Source: Talpa occidentalis (lineage: Eukaryota; Chordata; Mammalia; Eulipotyphla; Talpidae). From it: DNA of 64,000 nt. Below, in pieces: positions 46,480 through 57,710 of the stretch (within the stretch, counting starts at the first letter, position 1; every line of letters begins with the position of its first letter). Below the pieces are notes generated by a model. It did no database searches. It was not told the DNA's origin and saw only the letters and a list, made by a program, of their open reading frames with translations. The translations under genes and the position numbers were made by a program. The stretch lies in contig NW_023605305.1 of assembly GCF_014898055.3 (NCBI RefSeq), positions 113,246,734 to 113,310,733 of the forward strand, read 5' to 3'.

Positions 46480-46600
46480 GAAGGGCATAGGTTTGGGGAT
46501 CAGATGGAGCGAGGTTCCAATTCCTTCATAACCCTTGTATATTTTGCACAATTTATTTCATTTCTCCGAACCTGAGTTTTATTCCTTTGACAATGAGGTG
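46480..46600 (+). mobile_element. MIR-like fragment
   Basis: GAGGTTCCAATTCCTTCATA through TTTCTCCGAACCTGAGTTTT resembles the MIR core in plus orientation. It is highly diverged. Confidence 0.5.
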
Positions 46601-46609
46601 GAATAACAA

Positions 46610-46780
46610 CCATTAACATCTACGGAGTGTTTGTTATGTGCAAACAGCCAGAGCTACAAGTACATCATCTCACGTCAACCTCACAAAAAGCCCAGTGAGG
46701 CAGGCATACTCTCATCTGTTTTAAAAATTAAGAAACTGAGGCATGAAGGGTGGGGTGGGCAGGGCAGGGCTGTAACTGGT
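46610..46780 (-). mobile_element. MIR SINE fragment
   Basis: GGAGTGTTTGTTATGTGCAA, CATCATCTCACGTCAACCTC, and AATTAAGAAACTGAGGCATG give the MIR order on the minus strand. Confidence 0.7.
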
Positions 46781-46789
46781 GAGGCTGGC

Positions 46790-47985
46790 ACCTCGGTGGC
46801 CACTGCGGGGGAGACTGTGAGAGAATACAGCAAGGCACTCGAGAAATCATTTACTTGTACACCTCTAATCCAACAAATTCGCTCCCTTCTAGAACATATA
46901 CAATCTGCTTTAATGTTGTGTCAGGAGGAACTTCTAAGAGGACGGTGCTGTGGTCACAGGAGAGGTAACTGCCCTGGACCTCACTGGCAAGCGTGGTGGT
47001 GCCAGGGCAGGTGATGGGGACAGTGGTTCTCATTCATCCGGGCAGCAGCTTCAGGGCTAATTCTAAACACAGGTGGTGAGAGAGACAGCCAGCAGGAAGG
47101 GGAAGGACCAGCCGCTGACATGTGCACCGGGAAGATTGATGGCTTCCCTCTCTCTTTTCCCCAATGCATCGGCTGGGGAGCAGGGGGAGGGGCTGGGACC
47201 AGGAGCCACGGTGCCAGGGACAGTAACACACACAGCGCAGTGTCTACCTCGCCGCAACCTGATTAATGAGACTGAAATGACACAGAAAGGGCCCGTGCTT
47301 CAGAGAGGGAATTCACCGGCTTTACTTTCTTTAATGATTTCAACAAAAGCAGTTCCCATAAACTGCTGGGTTTGAGCTGAAATACCCCGTGGCTAGGGCG
47401 AGGCGGGGGTGTATCTGGTGGATGCAGGAGAAGAGTGAGAGCAGAGGGGAGTTTGGAACGATGGGAATTCGCTTATGATGCGGTGGATACAAATTCGCCA
47501 GGAATTCCTCTCCTCGAGCTACTTGGTGGGAAAAATGTCACAGTTTCAGGTAAGGCAGCTATTTACCCACCAAGTCTAATAGAGACAGACACGCGATTAC
47601 AGGAGCACACAGAATTGGGCCCTATTGAAAGCACTCATGGTTTTTACAGCTGGGAGATAGTATTACTTGCTACTTTTTCAAGTTTTACTGCAGCTGCATA
47701 AAGTATACATGAAAACAGTATTTTTTCTATTTTTGAGGAAAAAGATGCATTTTCACAGGACATATTATTTGCAGTACTTACTACCAACCATCTCTTGGAC
47801 ATATCCATTTGGATTTCCCACCAGCAGCTCTTGAAACTTAAAACTGTATCCCACACTAAATCTACTGGCCCAACCTTTCAGATACTTCTCCCCAGACCCC
47901 TGTTTCACCCTCGGGCTTGCCTGGTCACACACCCACCCACTCGGTCTTCCAGCCTTCAGAGTTGTACCTGATTTGTTTTCCTTCA
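46790..47985. other. unique intronic sequence
   Basis: No repeat is recognised. Overlapping open frames on both strands at 46850-47375 carry no known motif. I see no gene. Confidence 0.5.
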
Positions 47986-47989
47986 CCAG

Positions 47990-48680
47990 ATCCTATGGGT
48001 TAAAATCCTGGCTCTTTCAATTACTAAAAAGATGTGATCTTTACACCTGCACCCCTATGTTTATAGCAGCACTGTTGACAATAGCTAAGCTTTGGAAACA
48101 GCCCAAATGCCCAAAAATAGATGACTGGATCAAGAAGATGTGGTACATATACACCATGGAATATTACTCAGCAGTCAAAAAAGATAAACACATGCAATTT
48201 GCAGCAACATGGATGGCGCTGGAAGGGATCATGCTCAGCGAAATAAGCCAGAAAGAAAAAGAAAAATACCAGATGGTCTCACTCCTAGCAGGAATCTAGA
48301 AAACTTAAATAAGGGACCAGGAAAATGAATAACTACAAGAGAGTGAAAATCAAAATCAACAAAAAACTATGAACCAGAGGCACTTTTGGGGGGGGTGGGG
48401 GGCGGGAGGGGAGGGATTGGGGTCAGAATGGGGGGTTGCAATTGTATGGGGAATATAAAAATAAAATGTATTATTTAAAAAAATAAAATAAAATAAAATA
48501 CAAAAAAAAAAAAAGATGTGATCTTTGGCAAGCATTTGTGCCTCAATTTCCTCATCTGAAATCAAAAGTTTACTCGTGCTACCTTGTAGGGTTACAGCAA
48601 GAATTAAATTAATTAACACATGAAAAGTGCTTAGAATTGTGGCTGGCAATTAGTATAAATATTAGTATATTGTTGACCTT
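47990..48680 (+). mobile_element. MIR SINE split by a young L1
   Basis: The MIR 5' part (AAAATCCTGGCTCTTTCAAT) ends at the L1 insertion. It resumes after the L1 with GTGATCTTTGGCAAGCATTT, CTCAATTTCCTCATCTGAAA and AAAAGTGCTTAGAATTGTGG. Confidence 0.8.
48043..48509 (+). mobile_element. young L1, 5'-truncated, 17-bp TSD
   Basis: This plus-strand 467-bp L1 covers the last about 85 ORF2 codons with an open frame ([20 protein letters not shown] to VSLLAGI, stop at 48297). A 3' UTR with a G-rich tract (48387-48422) and an (AAAATA)n tail follow. The TSD AAAAAGATGTGATCTTT lies at 48026-48042 and 48510-48526. A perfect TSD and intact frame indicate a recent insertion. Confidence 0.95.
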
Positions 48681-48844
48681 AAATGTTCTAACCGCACACA
48701 CAGAAAGACTGTAAATAGGTGAGGTGATGAATATGTCAGCTATTCTTATTGTGGTGATCTCTTGTTTTACATAAAGGATATCTCCATCAAGATGGAAAAA
48801 TACCAGCTATTATTATTACCAACCCTGAATTAATTACTAAATCA

Positions 48845-49284
48845 AGACCAAATGCCCCCAAATAGACAAGCGGATCAAAAAAGTTGTGGTATATTTACAC
48901 AACGGAGTATTACTCAGTGATCAATAAAGACGAACTTATGGCATTTGTGGCAGTATGGATGGAGCTAGAAGGGATTACACTAGCTGAAATAAGTCAGGAG
49001 GAAAAAGAAAAATATCAAATGGTTTCACTTATAAGCGAATTAGAGAAACCAAATAAAAGGTCAAAACAAAAAGACAAAATAAGCAAGCTGCTGACAGATC
49101 TGATGCATACAGCAAGGGAGCCAGAGGGGGATCAAAACAGGGGAGGAAAGAACACAAGGGAATATGGTGGTGGTACAGGGGTAATAGGATGGCAGGGGAA
49201 CTATGGGAACTACACCTGAGAGGAGAAACCAATGACTGTACAAAAACAACGATGTAAGAAAATAAAAGTAAATTAATTTTAAAA
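48845..49284 (+). mobile_element. L1 of another lineage, 5'-truncated
   Basis: This plus-strand 440-bp copy encodes an ORF2 end reading MWYIYTTEYYSVINKDELMA with a different C-terminus and 3' UTR from the copy at 48043. TSD AATTACTAAATCA is at 48832-48844 and 49285-49297. Confidence 0.92.
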
Positions 49285-49381
49285 AATTACTAAATCATCT
49301 GGGATGTTATTCAACACAACCTCACTTCTCCATCTCTATCAACATACTCTAAGCTCTAATTCCCTCATCTGTGCTGTTTTA

Positions 49382-49600
49382 TTTTTTTTTTAATATTTAT
49401 TTATTTGTTCAAGCACTGGGTACAGTCAGAAGCGCGGGAGGGTGAGAGAACCCACCAGAGCCAGAGCGGGGAGCAGAGCAGGCAGAAGGACCGAAGTACA
49501 ACGCCGAGGGGAGCAGCGGGCGGCAGGAGAGGTCTGCGCGTCATGTGGGACCCTCCTCCAGTGGCCGGGGAGCAGCTGGGGATTGAACCACCGGGGAGGC
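49382..49600 (-). mobile_element. tRNA-derived SINE, young subtype, lacking part of the tRNA head
   Basis: This is a minus-strand, 219-bp copy with a perfect 19-bp TSD, CCTCATCTGTGCTGTTTTA (49363-49381 and 49601-49619). Its 5' head (GGCCTCCCCGGTGG) joins directly to the B box region (TTCAATCCCC), so about 50 bases between the A box and B box are absent. Confidence 0.95.
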
Positions 49601-49619
49601 CCTCATCTGTGCTGTTTTA

Positions 49620-51300
49620 ATGCCTTCTACCTGACTTTTGCATCCTCCAGGCCACCACCTGAACATCTTTACAAAATAACAAATCTTCCTGGTTCTTCCC
49701 TTCCTACACAGTCAAGTACAAACCCCTTAATTTAATGTATAAACCCCTTATAATCAAACACATACAGATTACTTGGACTAGGGGCAAGGGTCTCCATGAA
49801 AGAACTAGAATTATACAAGGGAGGGGCCTTGCAATGACTCCAGCTTGGAGCAGAATGAATACCCTTGGGTCTAGGGGTGACAGGAGCCAGGTACAACACC
49901 AGACGCTGCTTTCCAAGATGGCCCCTTAGTACTCTGGCCAGAACCCAGCCAGGGCTTCTCCCACTTCCAAGGTCAGCGTAGGAGATGTGGCGTGGCCCTG
50001 CATTTAGGGTGTAGCGAGGGGACCATTCCTGTCCACAAAGAAAAGTAATATTTGCAGTTAGGATCTGGCAGCTCTGTCTGAGGCAAGTCTCCGTGGTTAG
50101 CATTTGCCATTCCTCCCCAGCATAAAAAAAAAAAAAAAAATGACACTCACCCTATAATTTTACCTACTGCAGAAGCTCTAAATTCATCCCTAAGTACATC
50201 CTCCAAAGACCCAAGCCAAAGCTTGCTTTGTCAGAGCTCAGAGTTAGATGGCCTCCAGGTACCGTAATCCCTGATGGATCAGGTCCTATTATGCAAGACC
50301 TCCCTGACTCCAAAGAAGACTAAGTGACACACCAGTGCTTGCTGTGGCTTCCTATCCACATCTTTAAATAACAGCATAAAAAAATAAAATGAAGTCCAGC
50401 CACAATTGGCTCCAGTTGGTGTGAATAAAGAGATGCGGCTGTCAGATTCCTGGAAAGCTGCCAGCACTGTCATTAGCTGGCCAGATACTAGGCCCACTTA
50501 TAAAGAGGATAAAGAATACAATTTTAAATGAGGTCAATTTTAAGGAGACTTTAAATTTGGCCTTTGGGTGTGAGATGAAACAATCTATGAATTAAAATCC
50601 TTCTTGCATTAAGTGTTCTCCTTGAGAAAGGGGGTAGATGGGATGAGATGGAGCTTCCTCAATTTTGGAAACCAAGCTTTGCTCAATTAAAATCTGGTCC
50701 TTTTTTGAAGTCTATGATGGAAGAATCCTAGCTTTGACAAGTTGGCAGTAATCCTTGTGATCTATTTTACTGGGATATATATTGTCACTGCAAAAATAAA
50801 ACATTCTACAAAACTGGAGAGCAGACCCTGCCTGTGATCATTAGACAGACTGGACCAAGTGCCTCGAGCCTTTGATGCCCTGACATATTATTTTTTGGAT
50901 GGTGTCCAGCAACCCAATGCAAAATCGCTTTTTCTCTACTGTATCCAGATGGCAAATGGAAGAGATCAAATTCAACAGTTTCAGGGCTACCCTTAATGGA
51001 TGTGAAAGGCTGGCCTCTCTACCAGCTTTTGGGGGATCTACAATACAAAAAAGGGCCTTTGAACAAAGAGACCAATAATTGGCTTTTTTCTTCCCTTCTC
51101 TCTTCAAAACTAATCCATGGATGTGGTAATCTGGTTCAAATCCATCTTCTGGTTGAAAAGGACAGTCAAATATCTGATCAGTTCTAATCATTGACACTCT
51201 CGTGACATTTTCTGTGAAGTTCAGATGGTGTGGCTATGAACATACTGGGTAGAATTTTTTTCACCTTTCAAACAAACATTTTCAATCTCTGTTTCCTCCA
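49620..51300. other. unique intronic sequence
   Basis: A 118-codon minus-strand frame opened by GTG (50841-51197) has no recognisable domain. No other element is identified apart from an A run at 50127-50140. Confidence 0.5.
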
Positions 51301-51308
51301 AAACTTTG

Positions 51309-51309
<1 letters not shown>

Positions 51310-51343
<34 letters not shown>
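51310..51343. repeat. (TA)n microsatellite
   Basis: About 17 uninterrupted TA units, a likely unwinding or cruciform-prone site. Confidence 0.97.
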
Positions 51344-51346
<3 letters not shown>

Positions 51347-51660
51347 TAAATATTTAAGCAGTGGTATATTATAGTAAGATTCTCATACCACCCTGCTCTC
51401 AACTCTGAACTTCAGAATCGGCTAGGCTGACCCTGCACACGTGTGCTGTTGTGTTACTGTGTAAGCACTAGAATGTAACTGGGGCCATTTTTACAGGAAG
51501 GAAAAGGTATGAAGGTCTACCTTGCTCTCCAGATGAGAGGTCTTACTTACTCAAGTACCAGAAATACCTCATTATAGAACAATTTTGCATGCAGTCCTCT
51601 GGCATAGATCAGAAGCCCAGCTTTAGAGTCAGTAAGTAGTAGGGGAGGGGAGGGTGAGGA

Positions 51661-51664
51661 GTAT

Positions 51665-51695
<31 letters not shown>

Positions 51696-51722
51696 CATAT
51701 ATATGCATGTGCGTGTATACAT
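51661..51722. repeat. (CATA)n microsatellite
   Basis: Tandem ACAT units grade into ATATAC and GCATGTGCGTGT steps. Confidence 0.95.
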
Positions 51723-52439
51723 GCCTGCTAGTATTCCAGACACATGTAAATAGTAAGTCATTTAATCCTCAGAGTCCTCATCAGAGGTTGATACAGTATT
51801 GTTTCCATTTACAGATGAACAAGGGATGAACTCCAAGGGATAACGGTCAGTCTTTATTGTATGATACCCCTGGCTTGCTCTTCATTCCTTCTCCTTTGAA
51901 ATTCTTTATCCCACTGGAATTCTTTGATCCACAGTCTAGTGATTCTTCTCTCACATCTCTTTTTTGGTCCTCCAATTCTGGTCTCTTTTCTAGAGTTTGA
52001 GTAGAGTTTCGAATACCTCTGATTTTTAAAAATCATTCCCCCCCACTTTATATGTTTTTCTTGATTTGTCTATATTAGACACAAATTTACACGCTACTCA
52101 GCTGAGAGTAAATCCACCAGTGGTCAAGGTTTTGTGAAACTTTTTGAAGAACTACTCTTCTCTGTCACTCCATTCTAATATGTGGTCCAAATAGAAGCTG
52201 GATGATCCGATCTCCACCAGGGTAGTCTAAAGGTGGGTCTCTGACTTTCGAGAAGACAGGTACTATAGAAACCTGACCCCAAAAGTCTGTTATTTAGAGC
52301 ATAAATGGTGTCTCTATATAAGGCAAAGATATGTTAATATATTCCCAGTAAAAACTGATACCTGGTTTGTGAAATTTCTGTTTTACTTTCACAGAGAATG
52401 TAAGAGATGGCATATGGATATTGAAACACTAGAATTTCT

Positions 52440-53523
52440 TTTGTTTGTTTGTTTGTTTGGTGTTGGATATTTTTATATTTCTTTTTTTATTTAAATTTTA
52501 TTTGTATATTCCCCATACAATTACAACCTCCTTATTTTGACCCCAATCCCTCCTTTCCCCGCCCCCCATCCCCCATAGAGTGTCTCTGGCTCATAGTTGT
52601 TTGTTGATTTTGATTTTCACTTTCTTATAGTTATTCATTTTCCTGGTCCCTTATTTAAGTTTTCTAGATTCCTGCTATGAGTGAGACCATCCGGTATTTT
52701 TCTTTTTCTTTCTGGCTTATTTCGCTGAGCATGATTCCTTCCAGCGCCATCCATGTTGCTGCAAATGGCATGTGTTTATCTTTTTTGAATGCTGAGTAAT
52801 ATTCCATGGTGTATATGGACCCCATCTTCTTGATCCAGTCATCTATTTTTGGGCATTTGGGCTGTTTCCAAAGCTTAGCTATTGTAAATAGTGCTGCTAT
52901 AAACATAGGGGTGCAGGTGCTCTTTGGAGTTGATGTTTCTGCGTCCTTTCGGTAAATACCTAGGAGTGGAATTGCTGGATCATATGGAAGCTCTATGCTT
53001 AGTAGGTCCAGAAATCTCCACACAGCTCTCCATAGTGGTTGGACCAGTTTGCACTCCCACCAACAGTGCAGGAGAGTTCCTTTTTCTCCACACCCTCGCC
53101 AACATTTGCTGTTGCTAGTTTTTTTAATATGTGCCATTCTCACTGGTGTAAGATGGTATCTCATGGTAGTTTTGATTTGCATTTCCCTGATTACAAGTGA
53201 TGTTGAACATTTTTTCATATGCCTGTTGGCCATTTGCATTTCCTCTTCAGAGAAGTTTCTTTTTAGCTCTTCTGCCCATTTTTTGACTGGATTATTTTGT
53301 TTTTGTTGAGTCTCATCAGCTCTTTGTAGATTTTTGTGATCAGTCCTTTATCATTAGTGTTGTTCTCCCAGTCGGTGGGGTTTCTCTTTGTTTTGGTTAT
53401 TGTCTCTTTTGCTGTGCAGAAGCTCTTTAATTTGATGTAGTCCCAGCTGTTTATCTTTACTTTCACTATCACTGCTTTGGGTGATGTGTCTGCAAAGACG
53501 TCTTTAATGTGCATATCATGTAG
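52440..53523 (-). mobile_element. young L1, 1.08 kb, 5'-truncated, 17-bp TSD
   Basis: This minus-strand copy starts with a (CAAA)n-type tail at 52440-52460. The 3' UTR has a G-rich tract (C-rich at 52545-52575). The ORF2 3' end is read at 52664-53239 as one open frame of about 190 codons ([31 protein letters not shown]), with upstream ORF2 in another frame at 53263-53514. The TSD GAAACACTAGAATTTCT lies at 52423-52439 and 53524-53540. The frame break makes it noncoding. Confidence 0.95.
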
Positions 53524-54805
53524 GAAACACTAGAATTTCTAAGACATTTTAAAGATTTATGGGCACAGAGTCTGAGTACGAAGTTGCCATTGTAGTTGCA
53601 GACTTACCAAGAAGATGCTGCTATCAAACCCCTTCCTACAGACATGATGTTCTACAACATCATTATATTCGATTGAGTAAAGGTACTATTAAATAGTTAA
53701 ATGATAAGTTGGTAAACAAGTATAACAATAAAACTTTTTTTACCAACTGCTTAAAAACCCTAGCCACTTTAAAAGAAGAGAAAATAAGTTCTCTGTAATG
53801 TAGATATAAATTTTGCTTGACTCATACTATTCTGCTCCTATCAAGATACAAGGAAAAATGAATAGCGTTAGACTGTGAGCCATGAAAGGTCCTCGGGGCT
53901 TCATAAAATAATGGTACAGTGACAGCAGGGCTGTTTCCTGTATCTTGCAGAGCACACCAAGATCTACAGAGCAAAGATGCAAGGTCTGGTTTGACAGGCA
54001 GCTTTAAAGGGGCTTAAGGACAATTTGGAAGGCAAGGTAATGTGGATACAATAAATGAGCACTTCCTTCACGAGCTGAAGAAGCATACTTGTGATTAAAA
54101 TAGCGAAAACCATGTCAGCTACTACATAAATACACATATTTATTGAACCAGACAATCTCTTGAGGCAAAACGGTTTAAAATCACATTTTAATCCTAGTGT
54201 GACCATATAATTAACAAACTTTAACTTAATAGAGGAGGTCAACACAGAACACTTAGCTATACTTGTGAAAATAAAGTTAGGGCTAGAGTGGCAATAAAGT
54301 CAGTTATAGCGACAAGCTGGAAATTCACATCCCATTTGGAAAATTATTGAAATAAAATCAGCATTTCTTTTTCAATCACTTATAAACATCTGGACACGTA
54401 GGGCCATTATCATATCACCGCTTAATTATAGCAAGCAGTGAAATCTTCTGCAAACACATTAAAAAAAGCACACAAAAAAAACAGTCTCAATTTACAAGAT
54501 GCTAAATGCCAGCGGCAGCAATAACTCATGTCTTATCACATTGCTTTTCTTTTTCCCTGAATTCAGTCCCTGGCTTTCTTTTATAGGCATTATTATACCA
54601 AAAATTTAAGAAGTAACCCATAGTGACCACAGTTCAGGGTCAAGAAGATCAGTCCTTCCTGCCCCGCCTTCCCCTGCTGGTGGTTCCTCCAGGAACATGC
54701 GCCTGCTGAGGCCTGCCACTGAGTGCGGGGCCTGCGGCTGCCCCTGCCAACCACACTGTTTACTATAGACTCTTTCCTCTGGAGTGTTCATAAAAGATCT
54801 AACTA

Positions 54806-55090
54806 GGGTCTCCCTGGTGGTACAAGGGGTTAAGTCTCAGCACTTTGAAGCTCTCAGCAGCCACTGCAGCACGAGTTGGAACCCCCGCCAGGGAGCTGAC
54901 CCACATGGCGCAGCAGACCTCTCCCATCTCGCCCGCTGCTCCCTGCAGCAGTGGATTTCAGCAGATCCTCCTGTTCTGCTCCCTGCTCTGTCTCTGGTGA
55001 ATCCTCTCACTGCACCCACCCCCCACCCTGACACCTCTGGCCTACACCCCAGTTCTTGGATGCATAAATAAAATAAACCTTAAAAAAAAA
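54806..55090 (+). mobile_element. tRNA-derived SINE, older subtype, first of a tandem pair
   Basis: The plus-strand copy begins GGTCTCCCTGGTGGTACAAG. It is flanked by TCTAACTA (54798-54805) and TCTAAATA (55091-55098). Confidence 0.92.
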
Positions 55091-55098
55091 TCTAAATA

Positions 55099-55370
55099 GG
55101 GCCTCCCCGGTGGCGCAGTGGTTGAGCGCTGGATTGCGAAGCTGCCCGCAGCCTCCGCAGCACTGGTTCGATCCCTGACCGCCGGGCGAGGGCCCCACAT
55201 GGCACGCAGACCTCTCCTGCCGCCCGCTGCTCCCCTCAGCAGTGTACTTCGGTCCTTCTGCCTGCTCTGCTCCCCGCTCTGGCTCTGGTGAATTCTCTCA
55301 CCCTCCCGAGCTTCTGACTGTACCCAGTGCTTGTATAAATAAATAAATAAATAAATCTTTAAAAAAAAAA
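55099..55370 (+). mobile_element. tRNA-derived SINE, young subtype, second of a tandem pair
   Basis: This plus-strand copy follows the first after 8 bases. It is flanked by TCTAAATA at 55091-55098 and 55371-55378, so it integrated at the target duplication of the first SINE. It has the young tail TACCCAGTGCTTGTATAAAT. Confidence 0.94.
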
Positions 55371-55999
55371 TCTAAATAAAAAAGTACACTCTCCATCTTT
55401 CTTAAAGCAAATGCCAATAGCCAGAGACAGAACATAAGGAAGGATGTGTTCATTTCTATAAGAAAGGTATCAAAGCCTATACAATTTCAAAATGAGAGTG
55501 ATCCTTTCCAACTTAGGAAAAAAGTTCCCCAGCACCTATACCTGAGTTTTGCTGTGGCTGTTTGTTTTTTGCTGTGGTCTAAAGCACGGTGGAATACAGA
55601 CCAACAAGATAGGAAGAGAGTCCTTTAAAAGAAGACATAGCGGCATGAACAAGAACGTAACAGAAGTCTGCTCTGAGCAAACTTGGAAATTTTATGAACT
55701 CCAGGGCAAAGGCTGTGGAGAAAAGACATACATATAAGCCAGCAACGACCTACACGAGTATTCTGGAGCTGGGCTGTGCGAGTCCCTGAATATCGGGCTA
55801 CAAGGAGCCTAAACCTTATGAAAAGGCCTCAAAGGGTTCTGAGTGAGGGGAACACATGAGTGTTGCTTTGGGGGAGATGAAACTACTCAGACAGGGGCGG
55901 GGGATGGGGAAGATTAGTGTGATGTGGGGGAAATCAAGGGACTGTTAACAGTGATAAGGGTGGGGGAGAGAAAATTGCGAGTAAAATCATTATCACTGA

Positions 56000-56160
56000 A
56001 GACGTCATTATAATCAGGCAGGGAGGAGCCCCTGGGTGCCAGCCACTGGCCAAGGAGCTTTATTTCCATGCACACAGGAGCTCACATGCAGGTCCCATGA
56101 ATCCTTGTCATGGCTGCTGCGCAGATGAGAAGGCAGGTGAGGTCTGATGATTTGGCTGGC
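56000..56160 (-). mobile_element. MIR-like fragment
   Basis: CCCTGGGTGCCAGCCACTGG to CAGATGAGAAGGCAGGTGAG has the layout of a minus-oriented MIR but is weak. Confidence 0.35.
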
Positions 56161-57479
56161 ATTGCGTTAGTACGCGGTGGGGTTGGTCCTAACTGACCCT
56201 GTGCCTGGTGCCTTCAGCTTAACCACGTTTTCTCTTAGTGAACAGCCAGCCAACTGTAGGACGAGAAACATAATGTTCTGTGGGTGTTTATCCTCCAGAC
56301 ACCCTCCTCCAGGTTACTGAGTTTCATAACTAGGTGGCATGGGAGTGGCTAGAAAGTTGTCAGTCACTGGAGAAGGCAAAGTTGGCCGTCAAGAAACATC
56401 TTCCAAGATGGCCAGACAAGCGGTACCCATGGATGGTCAACCTGGCTCTCTCCCCACAGCCAGCCACGGTTCCCCACAGTCTGGTCCCTGACCTCTCCTT
56501 GGGTCCTCACCTTCACACTACACACTTAGCCCTGCCCCGAGACCTCTCTTCCAGCAAATTCAGGCACCAGCTGCTTAGACCACTGTCCCCAGGAGAGAAA
56601 GCGTCCAGATCAGGGGTCTGAGTAAGCAGCACTATTTCTCTTCACCTTAACATTCTCCTGCTTCTCAAAAGGACCCAAAGTACCGCAGCGAGTGAAGAGT
56701 GGGCTGGATGAACAGAAAGCAGAATAGCTGATGCGAAGGTCCCTGTTCAGGGGGGACATAAGGAAAAATCTGTGAGGCCCTCGTCCCGTGCATCAAATAA
56801 ACTCTGCTCAGCGTTGCTACTTTTTAGAGCCTCAGCAGCATACAGATTCATGTACTCATTGGCAGTAATTCTCTTTAATTCAATTAGTGAATTACTGACC
56901 TCTTTAAGAATTCCTTGGAATGAGAATCTTTTTGAATAAAATTCTCATCCCCGTAGCCCCACGACACTAATTACTTTCAATTCTTCCATCCCCCCCTTGC
57001 ACCTCTGCTATTTTTTGAAGAAGTACTACAGTGGGTCATAAATCCAACCAGACCTAGACAGTGGTCCCCTGGTCATCCATCAGCCTCAGCACTCACCACC
57101 TCCCCTCCGCCTGCAGGGCTCTGCATAGGTTGACCTTTTAGCTATGGACTGTGTAGTTCTGTGTATAAACAGAACTTCCTACATGCACCTTGGGACTCAT
57201 GTGTTAAAAGCCCCTATTTTACACAGGGTAATCCTAGTGGCAGTAGCCAAATAGAGACATGAAGATAAATTTACAAGACAGTTTTACTCCTTTCTCATAA
57301 TTCATCAAGCCAAACAAGACCGTAGGAGTAGCAACAACAAAGGATGATTTATAATTTCTACTCTGCATGTCACCATTGCAAGATCTGTAAGTGGCTTTCA
57401 TGGAACAAATTTAAAAGTTGCAAAGCAGTTATTGGCATATTAACACAGGTAATTTGTTTCAGAATTTCCTATCATTTTA

Positions 57480-57710
57480 TGACAGTTAGTGCATGGAGTT
57501 TGGTATCAGGCTACCTAGGTTTACACCTTGACTCTAACACTTGCTAGCTATGTGGCCTTGGGGGAGTAATATGACCTCTCAGTACCCCCATCTATAAAAT
57601 GGGGCTGATATTAACACTGACCTCACTGGGCTGTGGGGACTGAATGAGTTAATGCATGTCAAGTACTTAAAACCATGCTTGGGCCACCATAAGCATCCAA
57701 TAAATCTCCT
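57480..57710 (+). mobile_element. MIR SINE, nearly full length
   Basis: Recognised in order: TGGAGTTTGGTATCAGGCTA, CTTGCTAGCTATGTGGCCTT, TCTATAAAATGGGGCTGATA, GAATGAGTTAATGCATGTCA and CATCCAATAAATC. This is the best-preserved MIR of the window. Confidence 0.88.

Noticed and set aside
51661..51722. CRISPR-like regular repeats
   Set aside because: Tandem tetranucleotide microsatellite without spacers; the DNA is mammalian.
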